64,000 nucleotides of DNA from positions 62,001 through 126,000 of the forward strand of contig NZ_SSBK01000009.1 of NCBI RefSeq assembly GCF_004795035.1, given 5' to 3'. This DNA is from Streptomyces sp. A0958. Its GTDB lineage: Bacteria; Actinomycetota; Actinomycetes; Streptomycetales; Streptomycetaceae. Of this stretch, positions 35,763 through 45,278 are shown one piece after another. The notes below the pieces were generated by a model. It was not told the DNA's origin. It worked only from the letters and a program-made list of their open reading frames with translations, and searched no databases. The translations under genes were made by a program, and so were the position numbers. Position 1 is the stretch's first letter. Every line of letters begins with the position of its first letter.

Positions 35763-37166
35763 ATGACGGACCAATGGGCCACTTTCGGAGCCGACCTGCA
35801 CATCGACCCGACCGGCGCGACCGGTCTGCGGGCCGGTCTGATGGACGCCCTGCGCGAAGCGGTCCGGACCGGCCGGCTGGCCTCCGGCACCCGGCTGCCG
35901 TCCTCCCGCACGCTCGCCGCCGACCTCGGCATCGCGCGCAACACCGTCGCCGACGCCTACGCCGAACTGGTCGCCGAGGGCTGGCTCACCGCCCGGCAGG
36001 GCTCCGGCACCCGGGTGGCGCGGCGGGCCGAGTCACGCCCGGCGACGGCGAAGGCACCCCGCCCCCGGCCGCCCCGCACCGCCCCGGTCCACAACCTGAA
36101 GCCGGGCTCGCCCGACCTGGCGACGTTCCCGCGCGCCGAGTGGCTGAAGGCGGCCCGCCGCGCCCTGGCCGCCGCCCCCAACGACGCCTTCGGCTACGGC
36201 GACCCGCGCGGCCGCATCGAGCTGCGCACGGTCCTCGCCGAATACCTGGCCCGGGCGCGCGGGGTGTACGCGGACCCCGAACGCATCGTGGTCTGCGCCG
36301 GCTTCGTGCACGGCCTGATGCTGCTGGGGAAGGTGCTGCGGGGACGCCGGGTACGGGAGGTGGCCGTCGAGTCGTACGGTCTCGACGTGCACACCCGCCT
36401 GCTCACCGAGGCCGGGCTGCGCATCCCCTGCCTGCCGCTCGACCACCTCGGCTCCCGCACCGGCGAACTGCACGCGTTGCGGGGCGCGGGCGCGGTGCTC
36501 CTGACGCCCGCGCACCAGTTCCCGACCGGGGTCCCGCTCCACCCCGACCGGCGGGCGGCGGCGGTCGACTGGGCGCGGAGCACCGGCGGACTGATCCTGG
36601 AGGACGACTACGACGGGGAGTTCCGCTACGACCGCCAGCCGGTCGGCGCGCTCCAGGGCCTGGACCCCGAACACGTCGTGTACCTGGGCACGGCCAGCAA
36701 GTCCCTGGCGCCGGGGGTGCGGCTGGGCTGGATGGTGGTGCCGCGGAACCTGGTGGGCGAGGTCACCGCCGCGAAGGGCGTGAGCGACTGGGCGTCGAGC
36801 GCGCTGGACCAGCTGACGCTCGCGGAGTTCATGGCCTCGGGCGCGTACGACCGGCATGTGCGCTCCATGCGGCTGCGCTACCGCAACCGCCGCGACCAGC
36901 TCGTCGCGGCCCTGGCGGAACGGGCCCCCGCCATCCGGGTCAGCGGGATCGCCGCCGGGATGCACGCCGTGCTGGAACTCCCGGAGGGCACCGAGGCGGA
37001 GGTGATACGGGCGGCGGCCTGGCAGGGCCTCGCGGTCGAGGGTCTGGCCTACTTCCGCCACCCGGACGCCGACCTGCCGCGCGAGGCGCTGGTCATCGGC
37101 TACGGCACCCCGACCGACAGCGCCTGGGCGGGCACGCTGGACGCGCTCCTGCGCGTGCTGCCGTAG
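35763..37166 (+). CDS. MocR/PdxR-type regulator (GntR HTH fused to aminotransferase)
   Basis: A 467-residue PLP-dependent transcription factor. A GntR winged HTH occupies about residues 20-90 ([19 protein letters not shown]). A class-I aminotransferase fold follows, with K313 in [15 protein letters not shown] as the PLP Schiff-base Lys and [16 protein letters not shown] earlier. MocR proteins often regulate the divergent neighbour, here the AhpD/PEP-mutase pair, or pyridoxal genes. The ligand is unproven. Confidence 0.93.
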   Translation: MTDQWATFGADLHIDPTGATGLRAGLMDALREAVRTGRLASGTRLPSSRTLAADLGIARNTVADAYAELVAEGWLTARQGSGTRVARRAESRPATAKAPRPRPPRTAPVHNLKPGSPDLATFPRAEWLKAARRALAAAPNDAFGYGDPRGRIELRTVLAEYLARARGVYADPERIVVCAGFVHGLMLLGKVLRGRRVREVAVESYGLDVHTRLLTEAGLRIPCLPLDHLGSRTGELHALRGAGAVLLTPAHQFPTGVPLHPDRRAAAVDWARSTGGLILEDDYDGEFRYDRQPVGALQGLDPEHVVYLGTASKSLAPGVRLGWMVVPRNLVGEVTAAKGVSDWASSALDQLTLAEFMASGAYDRHVRSMRLRYRNRRDQLVAALAERAPAIRVSGIAAGMHAVLELPEGTEAEVIRAAAWQGLAVEGLAYFRHPDADLPREALVIGYGTPTDSAWAGTLDALLRVLP

Positions 37167-37188
37167 GGGCGGGCGGCCGGGCCCGCCC
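37167..37188. terminator. Hairpin after the MocR gene
   Basis: GGGCGGGC (37167-37174) pairs with GCCCGCCC (37181-37188) around GGCCGG. It lies between the MocR stop and convergent rocD. Confidence 0.6.
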
Positions 37189-37213
37189 GCCCCCTGCACG
37201 GCCCGTCCGTCCG

Positions 37214-38419
37214 TCAGCCGCGCAGGACCTCGCGCAGCTGCTCCAGACCCCAGTCCAGGTCCTCCTTGGTGATCACCAGGGGCGGGGCGATCCGGATCGT
37301 GGAGCCGTGCGTGTCCTTCACCAGGACCCGGCGCTCCATCAGCTTCTCGGAGATCTCCCGGCCCGTGCCCCGGCCCGGGTCGATGTCGACGCCCGCCCAC
37401 AGCCCGCGTCCCCGTACGGCCCGCACCGCCCCGCCGCCCACCAGCAGGCCCAGCTCGCGGTGGAGGTGGTCGCCCAGCTCGGCGGCCCGCTGCTGGTACT
37501 CGCCGGTGCGCAGCATGTCGACGACCTCCAGGGCGACCGCGCAGGCGAGGGGGTTGCCGCCGAACGTCGAGCCGTGCTCCCCGGGCCGGTACACGCCGAG
37601 CACCGCCTCCGACGACACCACGGCCGACACCGGCACCACCCCGCCGCCGAGCGCCTTGCCGAGGAGGTACATGTCCGGCACGACGCCCTCGTGCTCGCAG
37701 GCGAAGGTCTTTCCGGTCCGGCCCAGGCCCGACTGGATCTCGTCGGCGACGAACAGCACGTTCCGCTCGCGGGTCAGCTCCCGGATTCCGGGGAGGTAGC
37801 CGGGCGGCGGCACGAGGACCCCTGCCTCGCCCTGGATCGGCTCGATCAGCACCGCCACGGTGTTCTCGGTCATGGCCTCCCGCATCGCGGTCAGATCCCC
37901 GTACGGCACGATCTCGAAGCCCGGCGTGTACGGGCCGAAGTCGGCCCGGGCCTCCGGGTCCGTGGAGAAGCTGACGATCGTCGTCGTCCGGCCGTGGAAG
38001 TTGTCGGCCGCGACGATGATCTTCGCCATGCCGTCCGGTACGCCCTTGACCCGGTAGCCCCACTTGCGGGCGGTCTTCACGGCCGTCTCCACGGCCTCCG
38101 CCCCGGTGTTCATCGGCAGCACCATCTCCATGCCGCACAGCTCGGCCAGGCCCGTACAGAAATCCGCGAACCGGTCGTGGTGGAAGGCCCGCGAGGTGAG
38201 CGTCACCCGCTCCAGCTGTGCCCTCGCCGCGTCGATCAGCCGACGGTTGCCGTGGCCGAAATTGAGCGCCGAGTACCCCGCGAGCATGTCGAGGTAGCGC
38301 CGGCCCTCCACATCGGTCATCCAGGCCCCGTCCGCCGTGGCGACGACGACGGGCAGCGGGTGGTAGTTGTGCGCGCTGTGCGCCTCGGCGGAGGCGATGG
38401 CGTTTTCCGTGGTCGACAC
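37214..38419 (-). CDS. rocD: Ornithine--oxo-acid transaminase
   Basis: A 401-residue class-III aminotransferase. It has NYHPLPVV and [16 protein letters not shown] at the start, [20 protein letters not shown], the PLP-binding Asp in [17 protein letters not shown] and the Schiff-base Lys in [15 protein letters not shown]. These match ornithine aminotransferases, which turn ornithine into glutamate semialdehyde. GTG at 38417-38419 has GGAG just upstream. Convergent with the MocR gene; no partner enzyme is adjacent. Confidence 0.93.
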   Translation of the reverse strand: MSTTENAIASAEAHSAHNYHPLPVVVATADGAWMTDVEGRRYLDMLAGYSALNFGHGNRRLIDAARAQLERVTLTSRAFHHDRFADFCTGLAELCGMEMVLPMNTGAEAVETAVKTARKWGYRVKGVPDGMAKIIVAADNFHGRTTTIVSFSTDPEARADFGPYTPGFEIVPYGDLTAMREAMTENTVAVLIEPIQGEAGVLVPPPGYLPGIRELTRERNVLFVADEIQSGLGRTGKTFACEHEGVVPDMYLLGKALGGGVVPVSAVVSSEAVLGVYRPGEHGSTFGGNPLACAVALEVVDMLRTGEYQQRAAELGDHLHRELGLLVGGGAVRAVRGRGLWAGVDIDPGRGTGREISEKLMERRVLVKDTHGSTIRIAPPLVITKEDLDWGLEQLREVLRG

Positions 38420-38611
38420 GGGATCTCCGATCGTCGTGCGGCGTGGGCTGAGGTTGGGCCCACTTTGTATCGTCGGTCGGATCTCCCACGAGGAAACCTT
38501 CACTTCGCGGCGCGCCCGCGTTTTCCGCTGCCGGCCGCCCCCCGCGAGGCCGTCGGGCGATTCCTCCACCGGCTGCCCGAGATGGCCCGCGCACCTGAGA
38601 CAATGACTTCC

Positions 38612-39625
38612 ATGGCCTCTGAACGTCCCCGTGTGCTCTCCGGAATCCAGCCCACCGCAGGCTCGTTCCACCTCGGCAACTACCTCGGCGCGGTCCGCCA
38701 GTGGGTGGCCCTGCAGGAGTCCCACGACGCCTTCTACATGGTGGTCGACCTGCATGCGATCACCGTTGCCCAGGACCCCGCCGAGCTGCGTGCCAACACC
38801 AGGCTCGCCGTCGCCCAGCTGCTCGCCGCCGGGCTCGACCCCGAGCGCTGCACGCTCTTCGTCCAGAGCCATGTTCCGGAGCACGCCCAGCTGGGATGGG
38901 TCATGAACTGCCTGGCCGGGTTCGGCGAGGCGTCCCGGATGACGCAGTTCAAGGACAAGTCCGCCCGGCACGGCGCCGACCGCACCACGGTCGGCCTCTT
39001 CACCTACCCGATGCTGATGGTCGCCGACATCCTGCTCTACCAGGCCGACCAGGTCCCGGTGGGCGAGGACCAGCGCCAGCACCTGGAGCTGACCCGCAAC
39101 CTCGCCGAGCGGTTCAACGGCACCTACGGCGACACCTTCACCATCCCGGACCCGTACATCCTCAAGGAGACGGCGAAGATCTACGACCTCCAGGACCCGT
39201 CGTCCAAGATGAGCAAGTCGACGGCGAACCCGAAGGGTCTGATCAACCTCCTGGACGAGCCGAAGGCCACCGCCAAGAAGGTGAAGAGCGCCGTCACCGA
39301 CACCGACACGGTGATCCGCTTCGACCGGGCCGAGAAGCCGGGCGTCAGCAACCTGCTGACCATCTACTCGACGCTCACCGGTGCGTCCGTGCCGGAGCTG
39401 GAGCAGAAGTACGAGGGCAAGGGTTACGGCGCGCTGAAGACGGACCTCGCCGAGGTCATGGTCGACTTCGTCACACCCTTCCGCACCCGCACCCAGGAAT
39501 ATCTGGACGACACCGAGACGCTGGACTCCATCCTGGCCAAGGGCGCGGAGAAGGCCCGGGCCGTCGCCGCCGAGACCCTGGCGCAGACCTATGACCGGAT
39601 GGGCCTCCTGCCGGCGAAGCACTGA
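38612..39625 (+). CDS. trpS: Tryptophan--tRNA ligase
   Basis: A 337-residue class-I synthetase. The HIGH-like motif is in [14 protein letters not shown] and the KMSKS motif in [33 protein letters not shown] is the dimer/active-site helix. The start [11 protein letters not shown] at 38612 fits the distance from GAGA (11 nt); an ATG at 38603 is too close to that site. The protein charges tRNA-Trp. Monocistronic. Confidence 0.96.
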   Translation: MASERPRVLSGIQPTAGSFHLGNYLGAVRQWVALQESHDAFYMVVDLHAITVAQDPAELRANTRLAVAQLLAAGLDPERCTLFVQSHVPEHAQLGWVMNCLAGFGEASRMTQFKDKSARHGADRTTVGLFTYPMLMVADILLYQADQVPVGEDQRQHLELTRNLAERFNGTYGDTFTIPDPYILKETAKIYDLQDPSSKMSKSTANPKGLINLLDEPKATAKKVKSAVTDTDTVIRFDRAEKPGVSNLLTIYSTLTGASVPELEQKYEGKGYGALKTDLAEVMVDFVTPFRTRTQEYLDDTETLDSILAKGAEKARAVAAETLAQTYDRMGLLPAKH

Positions 39626-39731
39626 GTCCAAGGACCCTGGCGGCGAGGCACTGACAGGCGGCACACTGGCGGCGTGAAGCCTGCGGCCGCCCGTGGCTGA
39701 AAACAGACCACCGAGGATTGAGGAGAACGAT

Positions 39732-40322
39732 GTGGGGACCGTAACGCTCGGCGTTTCGATCGCGGTCCCGGAGCCCTACGGCAGCCTGCTCCAGGAGCGG
39801 CGCGCGAGCTTCGGGGACCCTGCCGCACACGGCATTCCCACCCACGTCACCCTCCTGCCGCCGACCGAGGCGGAAGCGGCCTGCCTGCCCGCGGTCGAGG
39901 CGCACCTCGCCTCGATCGCGACCGGCAGCCGCCCCTTCCCGATGCGGCTGTCCGGCACGGGCACCTTCCGCCCGCTCTCGCCGGTGGTCTTCGTCCAGGT
40001 GGTGGAGGGCGCCTCGGCGTGCTCCTGGCTCCAGAAGCGGGTCCGGGACGCCTCCGGCCCGCTGGTGCGCGAGCTCCAGTTCCCGTACCACCCGCACGTC
40101 ACCGTGGCCCACGGCATCCCCGAGGCGGCGATGGACCGGGCGTACGCGGAGCTCGCCGACTACGAGGCATCCTGGACCTGCGGCTCCTTCGCCCTGTACG
40201 AACAGGGCCCGGACCTCGTCTGGCGCAAGATCAACGAGTTCCCGTTCGGGGCGGGGGGCATCAGCCCCGCCGTCCCCGCGCAGAGCGGCAGCTCCCTCGA
40301 CGCGCCCTCGCTCCACCCGTAG
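39732..40322 (+). CDS. LigT-like / 2'-5' RNA ligase-superfamily protein
   Basis: A 196-residue protein with the two HxT motifs of the 2H phosphoesterase superfamily, PTHVTLLPP and YHPHVTVAH, at the right spacing. These enzymes hydrolyse or ligate 2',5'/cyclic phosphate RNA ends, but many members have no known substrate. GTG at 39732 (VGTVTLGVSI) follows AGGAGAA; the frame is open back to GTG 39693 without a good site. It lies about 105 bp downstream of trpS, convergent to the DprE2 gene. Confidence 0.82.
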   Translation: MGTVTLGVSIAVPEPYGSLLQERRASFGDPAAHGIPTHVTLLPPTEAEAACLPAVEAHLASIATGSRPFPMRLSGTGTFRPLSPVVFVQVVEGASACSWLQKRVRDASGPLVRELQFPYHPHVTVAHGIPEAAMDRAYAELADYEASWTCGSFALYEQGPDLVWRKINEFPFGAGGISPAVPAQSGSSLDAPSLHP

Positions 40323-40336
40323 CGGACCTCTGCGGC

Positions 40337-41140
40337 TCAGACCGGCAGGCGGCGGAACAGCGGCCTCGGCACGTGCCGCAGCGCCGACATCACCGCCCGC
40401 AGCGCCCCCGGCACCCACACCGTCTCCGAACGCCGCCGCAGCCCCGTCACGATGGCGTCGGCGACCGCGCCCGGCGTCGTCACCAGGGGCGTCCGCGTGA
40501 ACGGGATCGTCGCGAGCGGGCCCCCCGCCCCCCGGAGCCCCACCCCCCGGGCCACCGCCGCGTCCGGCACCACGAGCCCCGGGCGCACCACCATCACGTG
40601 CACCCCCGTGCCGTGCAGCGCGTCTCCGAGGCCCTGGGTGAACACGTCCAGGCCCGCCTTGCTCGACCCGTAGATGAAGTCCGCCCGCCGGGCGCGCTCA
40701 CCGGCCACCGAGGACAGCACCACCAGCGAGCCGTGCCCCTGCGCCTGGAGCGCGCCGGCGCACACCAGCCCGGCGGAGACCGCCCCGGTGTAGTTCGTCT
40801 GGGCGACCCGGACCGCCGCGAGCGGTTCCTCCTCGTCGCGCTCCTGGTCGCCCGGGATACCGAAGGCGAGGAGCACCATGTCGATGTCGCCCTCGGTGAA
40901 GATCTTGCCCAGGACCGTTTCGTGGGACTCGGTGTCCAGGGCGTCGAACGCGACGGTCTGCACGTACGCCCCGCGCCCGCGCAGGTCGTCGGCTGCGGCG
41001 TCCAGCGCGGGGGAGGGGCGGCCGGCCAGCCAGACCGTGCGGGTGCGGTGGGCGATCAGGCGGCGTGCCGTGGCGAGCCCGATCTCCGACGTGCCGCCGA
41101 GGACGAGCAGGGACTGCGGGGCACCGAAGGCATCCTTCAC
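40337..41140 (-). CDS. dprE2: DprE2-like short-chain dehydrogenase
   Basis: A 267-residue SDR with LVLGGTSEIGLATARRL for NAD(P) and the Y-x3-K catalytic pair in FIYGSSKAGLDVFTQGLG. Pattern and neighbourhood match decaprenylphospho-beta-D-erythro-pentofuranosid-2-ulose 2-reductase (DprE2), which completes the ribose-to-arabinose epimerisation started by DprE1, here the gene just upstream on the same strand. The symbol is by homology only; the pathway has not been confirmed in this host. Confidence 0.8.
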   Translation of the reverse strand: MKDAFGAPQSLLVLGGTSEIGLATARRLIAHRTRTVWLAGRPSPALDAAADDLRGRGAYVQTVAFDALDTESHETVLGKIFTEGDIDMVLLAFGIPGDQERDEEEPLAAVRVAQTNYTGAVSAGLVCAGALQAQGHGSLVVLSSVAGERARRADFIYGSSKAGLDVFTQGLGDALHGTGVHVMVVRPGLVVPDAAVARGVGLRGAGGPLATIPFTRTPLVTTPGAVADAIVTGLRRRSETVWVPGALRAVMSALRHVPRPLFRRLPV

Positions 41141-41186
41141 GGGAACGCTCCTTACAGGGGAAGAGGGAGTGGGGCGGGGGCGCCGT

Positions 41187-42530
41187 TCACAGGGACAGCC
41201 GGCGGGACAGGTCGGAGCGGAACGCCCCGTTCGGGTCCAGCTCGGCCCGCAGCGCCCGGAAGTCGGGCAGTCGCGGGTACATCGCGGCGAGCGCGCCGGG
41301 GCGCAGCCGGGAGTCGTCCGTCAGGCAGATCCGGCCGCCCGCCGCCGCCACCTCCTCGTCCAGGGAGTCGAGGAAGCGGGCGAGGTGCGGCAGGCCGGCC
41401 GGCAGATCGAGGGCGAGGTTCCAGCCGGGTGCCGGGAAGGACAGCCAGCCGGGGCCGCCCGCGCCGAACCGCCTGAGCACGGCCCGGAACGACGGGCAGC
41501 GGCTGCGGGCGATCCGTCCGACGATCCGGCGCAGGGTCTCCTCCTGCCCGTGCCCGACCAGGAACTCGTAGTGCACGAGGCCGCCCGTGGCCGAGACCCG
41601 GTTGGTGTGGGGCGTCGTGTCCAGGGCGCGGAAGAAGGCGGAGAGCGGCTGGAGTTCACCGGTGCGGGACCGGGGCGCGGAGCGGAACCCGGCCTCGTTG
41701 AGCGCGGTGGCGGACAGCCGCCCGAGCAGCCCGGGCAGGAGCGGGAGCGCGGCGGGGTTTCGCGCCGCGCGGACGGCGAGCGGTGCGCGCCGGGCGTGCG
41801 CCGGGAGCGCGTGTACGGGGGCGTGGTCCGCGCGGACCAGGACCGCGCGCCCGGTCGCCCGGCCCCGGGCGGTGAGGTCGACGCGGGCGTACTCGTAGGG
41901 GTGGTGGCCGCCCCGTGCCATCCGGGCCAGCAGGTCGTCGAGGCCGGCGGCCCGTTCGGTGTCGACCGACATGAGGGACGTGGCGACGGGGCGGAACCGG
42001 AGCGTGGCCGAGAGGATCACCCCGGTCAGGCCCATGCCGCCGGTGGTCGCGTCGAAGAGCGGGGTGCCGGGGCGGACGTCGCGCACCTGGCCGTCGGCGG
42101 TGAGCAGCGCGAACTCCACGACGTGGCGGGAGAAGGAACCGGCGGCGCGGTGGTTGTCGCCGTGGGCGTCGGAGCCGATCGCACCGCCCACCGTCACGTA
42201 CCGGCCGCCGGGTGTCACCGGCAGGAACCAGCCGAGCGGCAGCATCACCTCGCGCAGCCGGTGGAGGGTCACACCCGCGTCGCACACCACGAGCCCGGAC
42301 GCCGCGTCGATCGTCCGGACGCGGTCCAGGGCCGTCATGTCGAGGACGGAGCCCCCGGCGTTCTGCGCGGCGTCGCCGTGCGCCCGGCCCAGGCCGCGGG
42401 CGATCGAGCCGCGCGGCCCGCAGCCGAGCACCGTCGCCGCGGCCTCCTCGTAACTACGGGGACGGAAGCGCAGCGCGGTCGTCGGGGCGGTGCGGCCCCA
42501 GCCGGTCAGGGACACGGTGTCGACAGACAT
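41187..42530 (-). CDS. dprE1: DprE1-like FAD-dependent oxidoreductase
   Basis: A 447-residue FAD-linked oxidase (PCMH-type). TLHRLREVMLPLGWFLPVTPG and YVTVGGAIGSDAHGDNH form the FAD loop with a His. GGMGLTGVILSATLRF is the cofactor domain end. The C-terminal SFPAPGWNLALDLP aligns with the mycobacterial benzothiazinone-target strand, where M. tuberculosis Cys387 appears to be Ala here, and LTDDSR has Asp where Lys418 would be. It should oxidise a polyprenyl-phospho-pentose. ATG 42528-42530 (MSVDTVSLTGWG) is chosen; the preceding frame is shadow sequence. Confidence 0.82.
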   Translation of the reverse strand: MSVDTVSLTGWGRTAPTTALRFRPRSYEEAAATVLGCGPRGSIARGLGRAHGDAAQNAGGSVLDMTALDRVRTIDAASGLVVCDAGVTLHRLREVMLPLGWFLPVTPGGRYVTVGGAIGSDAHGDNHRAAGSFSRHVVEFALLTADGQVRDVRPGTPLFDATTGGMGLTGVILSATLRFRPVATSLMSVDTERAAGLDDLLARMARGGHHPYEYARVDLTARGRATGRAVLVRADHAPVHALPAHARRAPLAVRAARNPAALPLLPGLLGRLSATALNEAGFRSAPRSRTGELQPLSAFFRALDTTPHTNRVSATGGLVHYEFLVGHGQEETLRRIVGRIARSRCPSFRAVLRRFGAGGPGWLSFPAPGWNLALDLPAGLPHLARFLDSLDEEVAAAGGRICLTDDSRLRPGALAAMYPRLPDFRALRAELDPNGAFRSDLSRRLSL

Positions 42531-42670
42531 GAGGGTGACCGTATCGCCCGGGAAAACACCTTTGCCGGATTTGTTACAACACTCACCGAAATGGGTGATT
42601 GAAGGTGCGTCATCTCCTCCACCGCCCACCGGGCTTCGGTTTTCGCGGGCGGGGAGGGTAGTCGTACGAC

Positions 42671-43627
42671 ATGGACTGGCTGAAAAAACTCCCCGTCATC
42701 GGGCCACTCGTCTCCCGGCTGATGGAGACGCACGCCTGGCGCAGTTACGAGACGCTGGTGCGGGTCCACTGGGCCAGGCTCGCCGCCGCGATCACGTTCA
42801 TCAGCTTCCTCGCCCTGTTCCCGCTGATCGCGGTCGGCGCGGCGATCGGTGCCGCGCTGCTGACCGACAAGCAGCTGAACAAGATCGAGGGCAAGATCGC
42901 CGAGCAGGTGCCCGGCATCTCCGACCAGCTCGGCATCGACAACCTGGTGGCCCATGCCGGGACGGTCGGTCTGGTGGCCGGTGCGCTGCTGCTCTTCACA
43001 GGTATCGGCTGGATCGGCTCGATGCGGGACTGCCTGCGCGCGGTCTGGGAGACGGACGACCTGGACGAGGGCAATCCGGTCATCCGCAAACTCAAGGACG
43101 CCGGGGTGCTGTTCGGCCTGGGCGGCGCGGCCCTGGTGACCCTCGCCATCTCCTCGGTCGGCTCGGTGGCCGTCGGCTGGGTCGCCGATCTGCTCGACAT
43201 CCCCGAGAACGGCGCGGGCGGGGTGCTGCTGCGGATCGCCGCCCTGCTGGTGGGCGTGGCCGCCGACTTCCTGCTGCTGCTCTACCTGCTGACCCTGCTG
43301 CCCGGCGTCGAACCGCCGCGGCGCCGGCTCATGGTGGCCGCGCTGCTCGGCGCGGTCGGGTTCGAACTGCTCAAGCTGCTGCTCGGCAGCTATATGAAGG
43401 GCGTCGCTTCCAAGAGCATGTACGGCGCCTTCGGGGTGCCGATCGCCCTGCTGCTGTGGATCAACTTCACGGCGAAGCTGCTGCTGTTCTGCGCCGCCTG
43501 GACGGCGACGCCGTCCAAGGAGGACGACCCGGCGGTGGACGCGGAGAAGGACCCCGCGCCCGCCGCCCGGGAGGTCACGGGCGAGGGCGGCGACGCATCA
43601 GGTCCGGCAGCGGCCAGCGCCGGTTGA
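42671..43627 (+). CDS. YihY/BrkB-family inner-membrane protein
   Basis: A 318-residue protein with about six membrane segments: AAITFISFLALFPLIAVGAAIG, GLVAGALLLFTGIGWIGSM, LGGAALVTLAISSVG, RIAALLVGVAADFLLLLYL, LMVAALLGAVGFELLKLLL and PIALLLWINFTAKLLLFCA. The family (YihY/BrkB, often mislabelled RNase BN) has an unclear role. The last codons overlap by 53 bp, on opposite strands, with the end of the carboxypeptidase gene. Confidence 0.9.
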   Translation: MDWLKKLPVIGPLVSRLMETHAWRSYETLVRVHWARLAAAITFISFLALFPLIAVGAAIGAALLTDKQLNKIEGKIAEQVPGISDQLGIDNLVAHAGTVGLVAGALLLFTGIGWIGSMRDCLRAVWETDDLDEGNPVIRKLKDAGVLFGLGGAALVTLAISSVGSVAVGWVADLLDIPENGAGGVLLRIAALLVGVAADFLLLLYLLTLLPGVEPPRRRLMVAALLGAVGFELLKLLLGSYMKGVASKSMYGAFGVPIALLLWINFTAKLLLFCAAWTATPSKEDDPAVDAEKDPAPAAREVTGEGGDASGPAAASAG

Positions 43628-44846
43628 CCAGGAACACCCCGCCGGCCAGCAGCACCAGCACGCCGCCGACGATCCCCAGTGCGATCCCGATCCCGCTGGA
43701 GCCGTCGGTGGTGGCCGCGGCCTGCGCCGCCCGGTCCGGTCCGTTCCCGCCCTTGTTGCCGGCCGCCGATTCGGCCTCGGCGCCCTTGCCCGCACCGGCG
43801 GTGTCCGTACCGGTGCCGGTCGTCGCGGACCTCGGCGGGACGAGCTCACCCACCGGGGTGACCTTGCCGCTCGCGGCGAACCCCCAGTCCAGCAGCCTGG
43901 CCGCCTCCTTGTAGACGGCGTGCGTCTCGTCGGACGACGGGTTCATGACGGTGACGAGCAGCACCTTGCCGTTGCGCTCGGCGACGCCCGTGAAGGTGTT
44001 GCCCGCGTGCGTCGTGTAGCCGTTCTTGACGCCCGCGATGCCCTTGTACGCGCCGACGCCGTCGGCCCCGGTGAGCAGCCGGTTGGTGTTCTGGATGCCG
44101 AAGCTTTCGCGCTTCTGGCCCTTCTTCTTCGCGCCGGGGAACTGCGCGGTCGCCGTCGAGCAGTACTCACGGAAGTCCGCGTTCTGCAGGCCGTCACGGG
44201 CGAAGAGCGAGAGGTCGTACGCGCTGGAGACCTGCTTGGGCGCGTCGTACCCGTCGGGCGACACCACGTACGTGTCCAGCGCCTGGAGCTCCTTTGCGCG
44301 CGCCTGCATGGCGTCGACCGTCTTCGGGACGCCGCCGTACATCGCGGCCAGCACGTGTACCGCGTCGTTCCCCGAACGCAGGAAGACCCCGAGCCACAGG
44401 TCGTGCACCGTGTAGCTCAGGTCCTCCTTGATGCCCACCAGGCTGCTGCCCTCCCCGAGATCGGCGAGGTCCTCGTCCTTCACCGTGTACTCCCGCGTCT
44501 TCGGCAGGAGCGCCGGGTCCTCCAGCAGGGTGTCAGCGAAGAGCATCTTCAGCGTGGAGGCCGGGGGCAGCCGCCAGTGCGGGTTGTGCGAGGCCAGCAC
44601 CTCGCCCGTCTCCGCGTCCGAGACCATCCACGACCGGCCCGTCAGCTTCTTCGGCAGGACCGGGGCGCCCGCGCCGAGGTTGACCTGGGTGCCTGCCCGC
44701 CCGAGCTGCTCGCCCCCGACCTGGGACATGCCCGACGGAGGTTTGGGCGCGTCGTCCTTATCGGCCGCCGAAGCGGGCGTGACGACGAAAGCGGACAGCA
44801 AGGCGGCAGAGGTGACCGCGAGCGCGGCCTTCTTGAGAGCTGGCAC
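43575..44846 (-). CDS. D-alanyl-D-alanine carboxypeptidase
   Basis: A 423-residue serine peptidase (family S11). It has a signal peptide (LAVTSAALLSAFVVTPASA), SxxK in LPPASTLKMLF, SxN in FLRSGNDAVHVLA and a third box KNGY in GVKNGYTTHAGNTF (Asn replaces the usual Thr of KTG, common in actinobacterial members). A linker and one C-terminal anchor helix (GIALGIVGGVLVLLAGGVFL) follow. It trims pentapeptides of peptidoglycan at the cell surface. The start is GTG 44844-44846, taken because the signal sequence follows directly; no Shine-Dalgarno sequence is visible, so it may be leaderless. Confidence 0.9.
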   Translation of the reverse strand: MPALKKAALAVTSAALLSAFVVTPASAADKDDAPKPPSGMSQVGGEQLGRAGTQVNLGAGAPVLPKKLTGRSWMVSDAETGEVLASHNPHWRLPPASTLKMLFADTLLEDPALLPKTREYTVKDEDLADLGEGSSLVGIKEDLSYTVHDLWLGVFLRSGNDAVHVLAAMYGGVPKTVDAMQARAKELQALDTYVVSPDGYDAPKQVSSAYDLSLFARDGLQNADFREYCSTATAQFPGAKKKGQKRESFGIQNTNRLLTGADGVGAYKGIAGVKNGYTTHAGNTFTGVAERNGKVLLVTVMNPSSDETHAVYKEAARLLDWGFAASGKVTPVGELVPPRSATTGTGTDTAGAGKGAEAESAAGNKGGNGPDRAAQAAATTDGSSGIGIALGIVGGVLVLLAGGVFLVNRRWPLPDLMRRRPRP

Positions 44847-44967
44847 GGTCGAAAACGTACAGGCAGTTGATGTGAAAATAGGCACTGACGTTATGACCCG
44901 CCGGGCGTAGCGCCGGGACGGACCACCCCGTGCGAGCCGGCCGGAGCGCAGCGGCGATACTGAGTCC

Positions 44968-45213
44968 ATGAAGCTCAGCCGCCCCGTCTCCTGGTTCCTG
45001 CTCGCCTTCGGGGTGTGGAGCTGGTTCATCTGGGTCACTTTCGTCAAGAACTTGTGGAAGGACGGCAGCGGCCTCGCCTTCGACGACGCGGGTGACCCGA
45101 CCGCCTACTTCTGGGTGCATCTGCTGCTCGCCATCACGTCCTTTCTCCTGGGGACGGCCGTGGGCTGGATCGGGTTCCGCGGCGTCAGGGCCCTGCGTGC
45201 CGAGAAGGCTTGA
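44968..45213 (+). CDS. Small conserved membrane protein (SCO4848-like)
   Basis: An 81-residue protein with two membrane helices (VSWFLLAFGVWSWFIWVTFV and FWVHLLLAITSFLLGTAVGW) and a basic tail. Length, sequence and its place beside the carboxypeptidase match the small Streptomyces family I know under the SCO4848 name. Function unknown. Confidence 0.8.
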   Translation: MKLSRPVSWFLLAFGVWSWFIWVTFVKNLWKDGSGLAFDDAGDPTAYFWVHLLLAITSFLLGTAVGWIGFRGVRALRAEKA

Positions 45214-45278
45214 AAGGGCCGGTCCCGGACAGAGGCTGAATCGGTCGATACAAGGACGAACGGGGCAGGGAAGCAGGC

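Noticed and set aside
36033..38603. 856-codon minus-strand open frame
   Set aside because: Antisense to the MocR gene and out of frame with rocD; low-complexity Arg/Gly/Ala translation.
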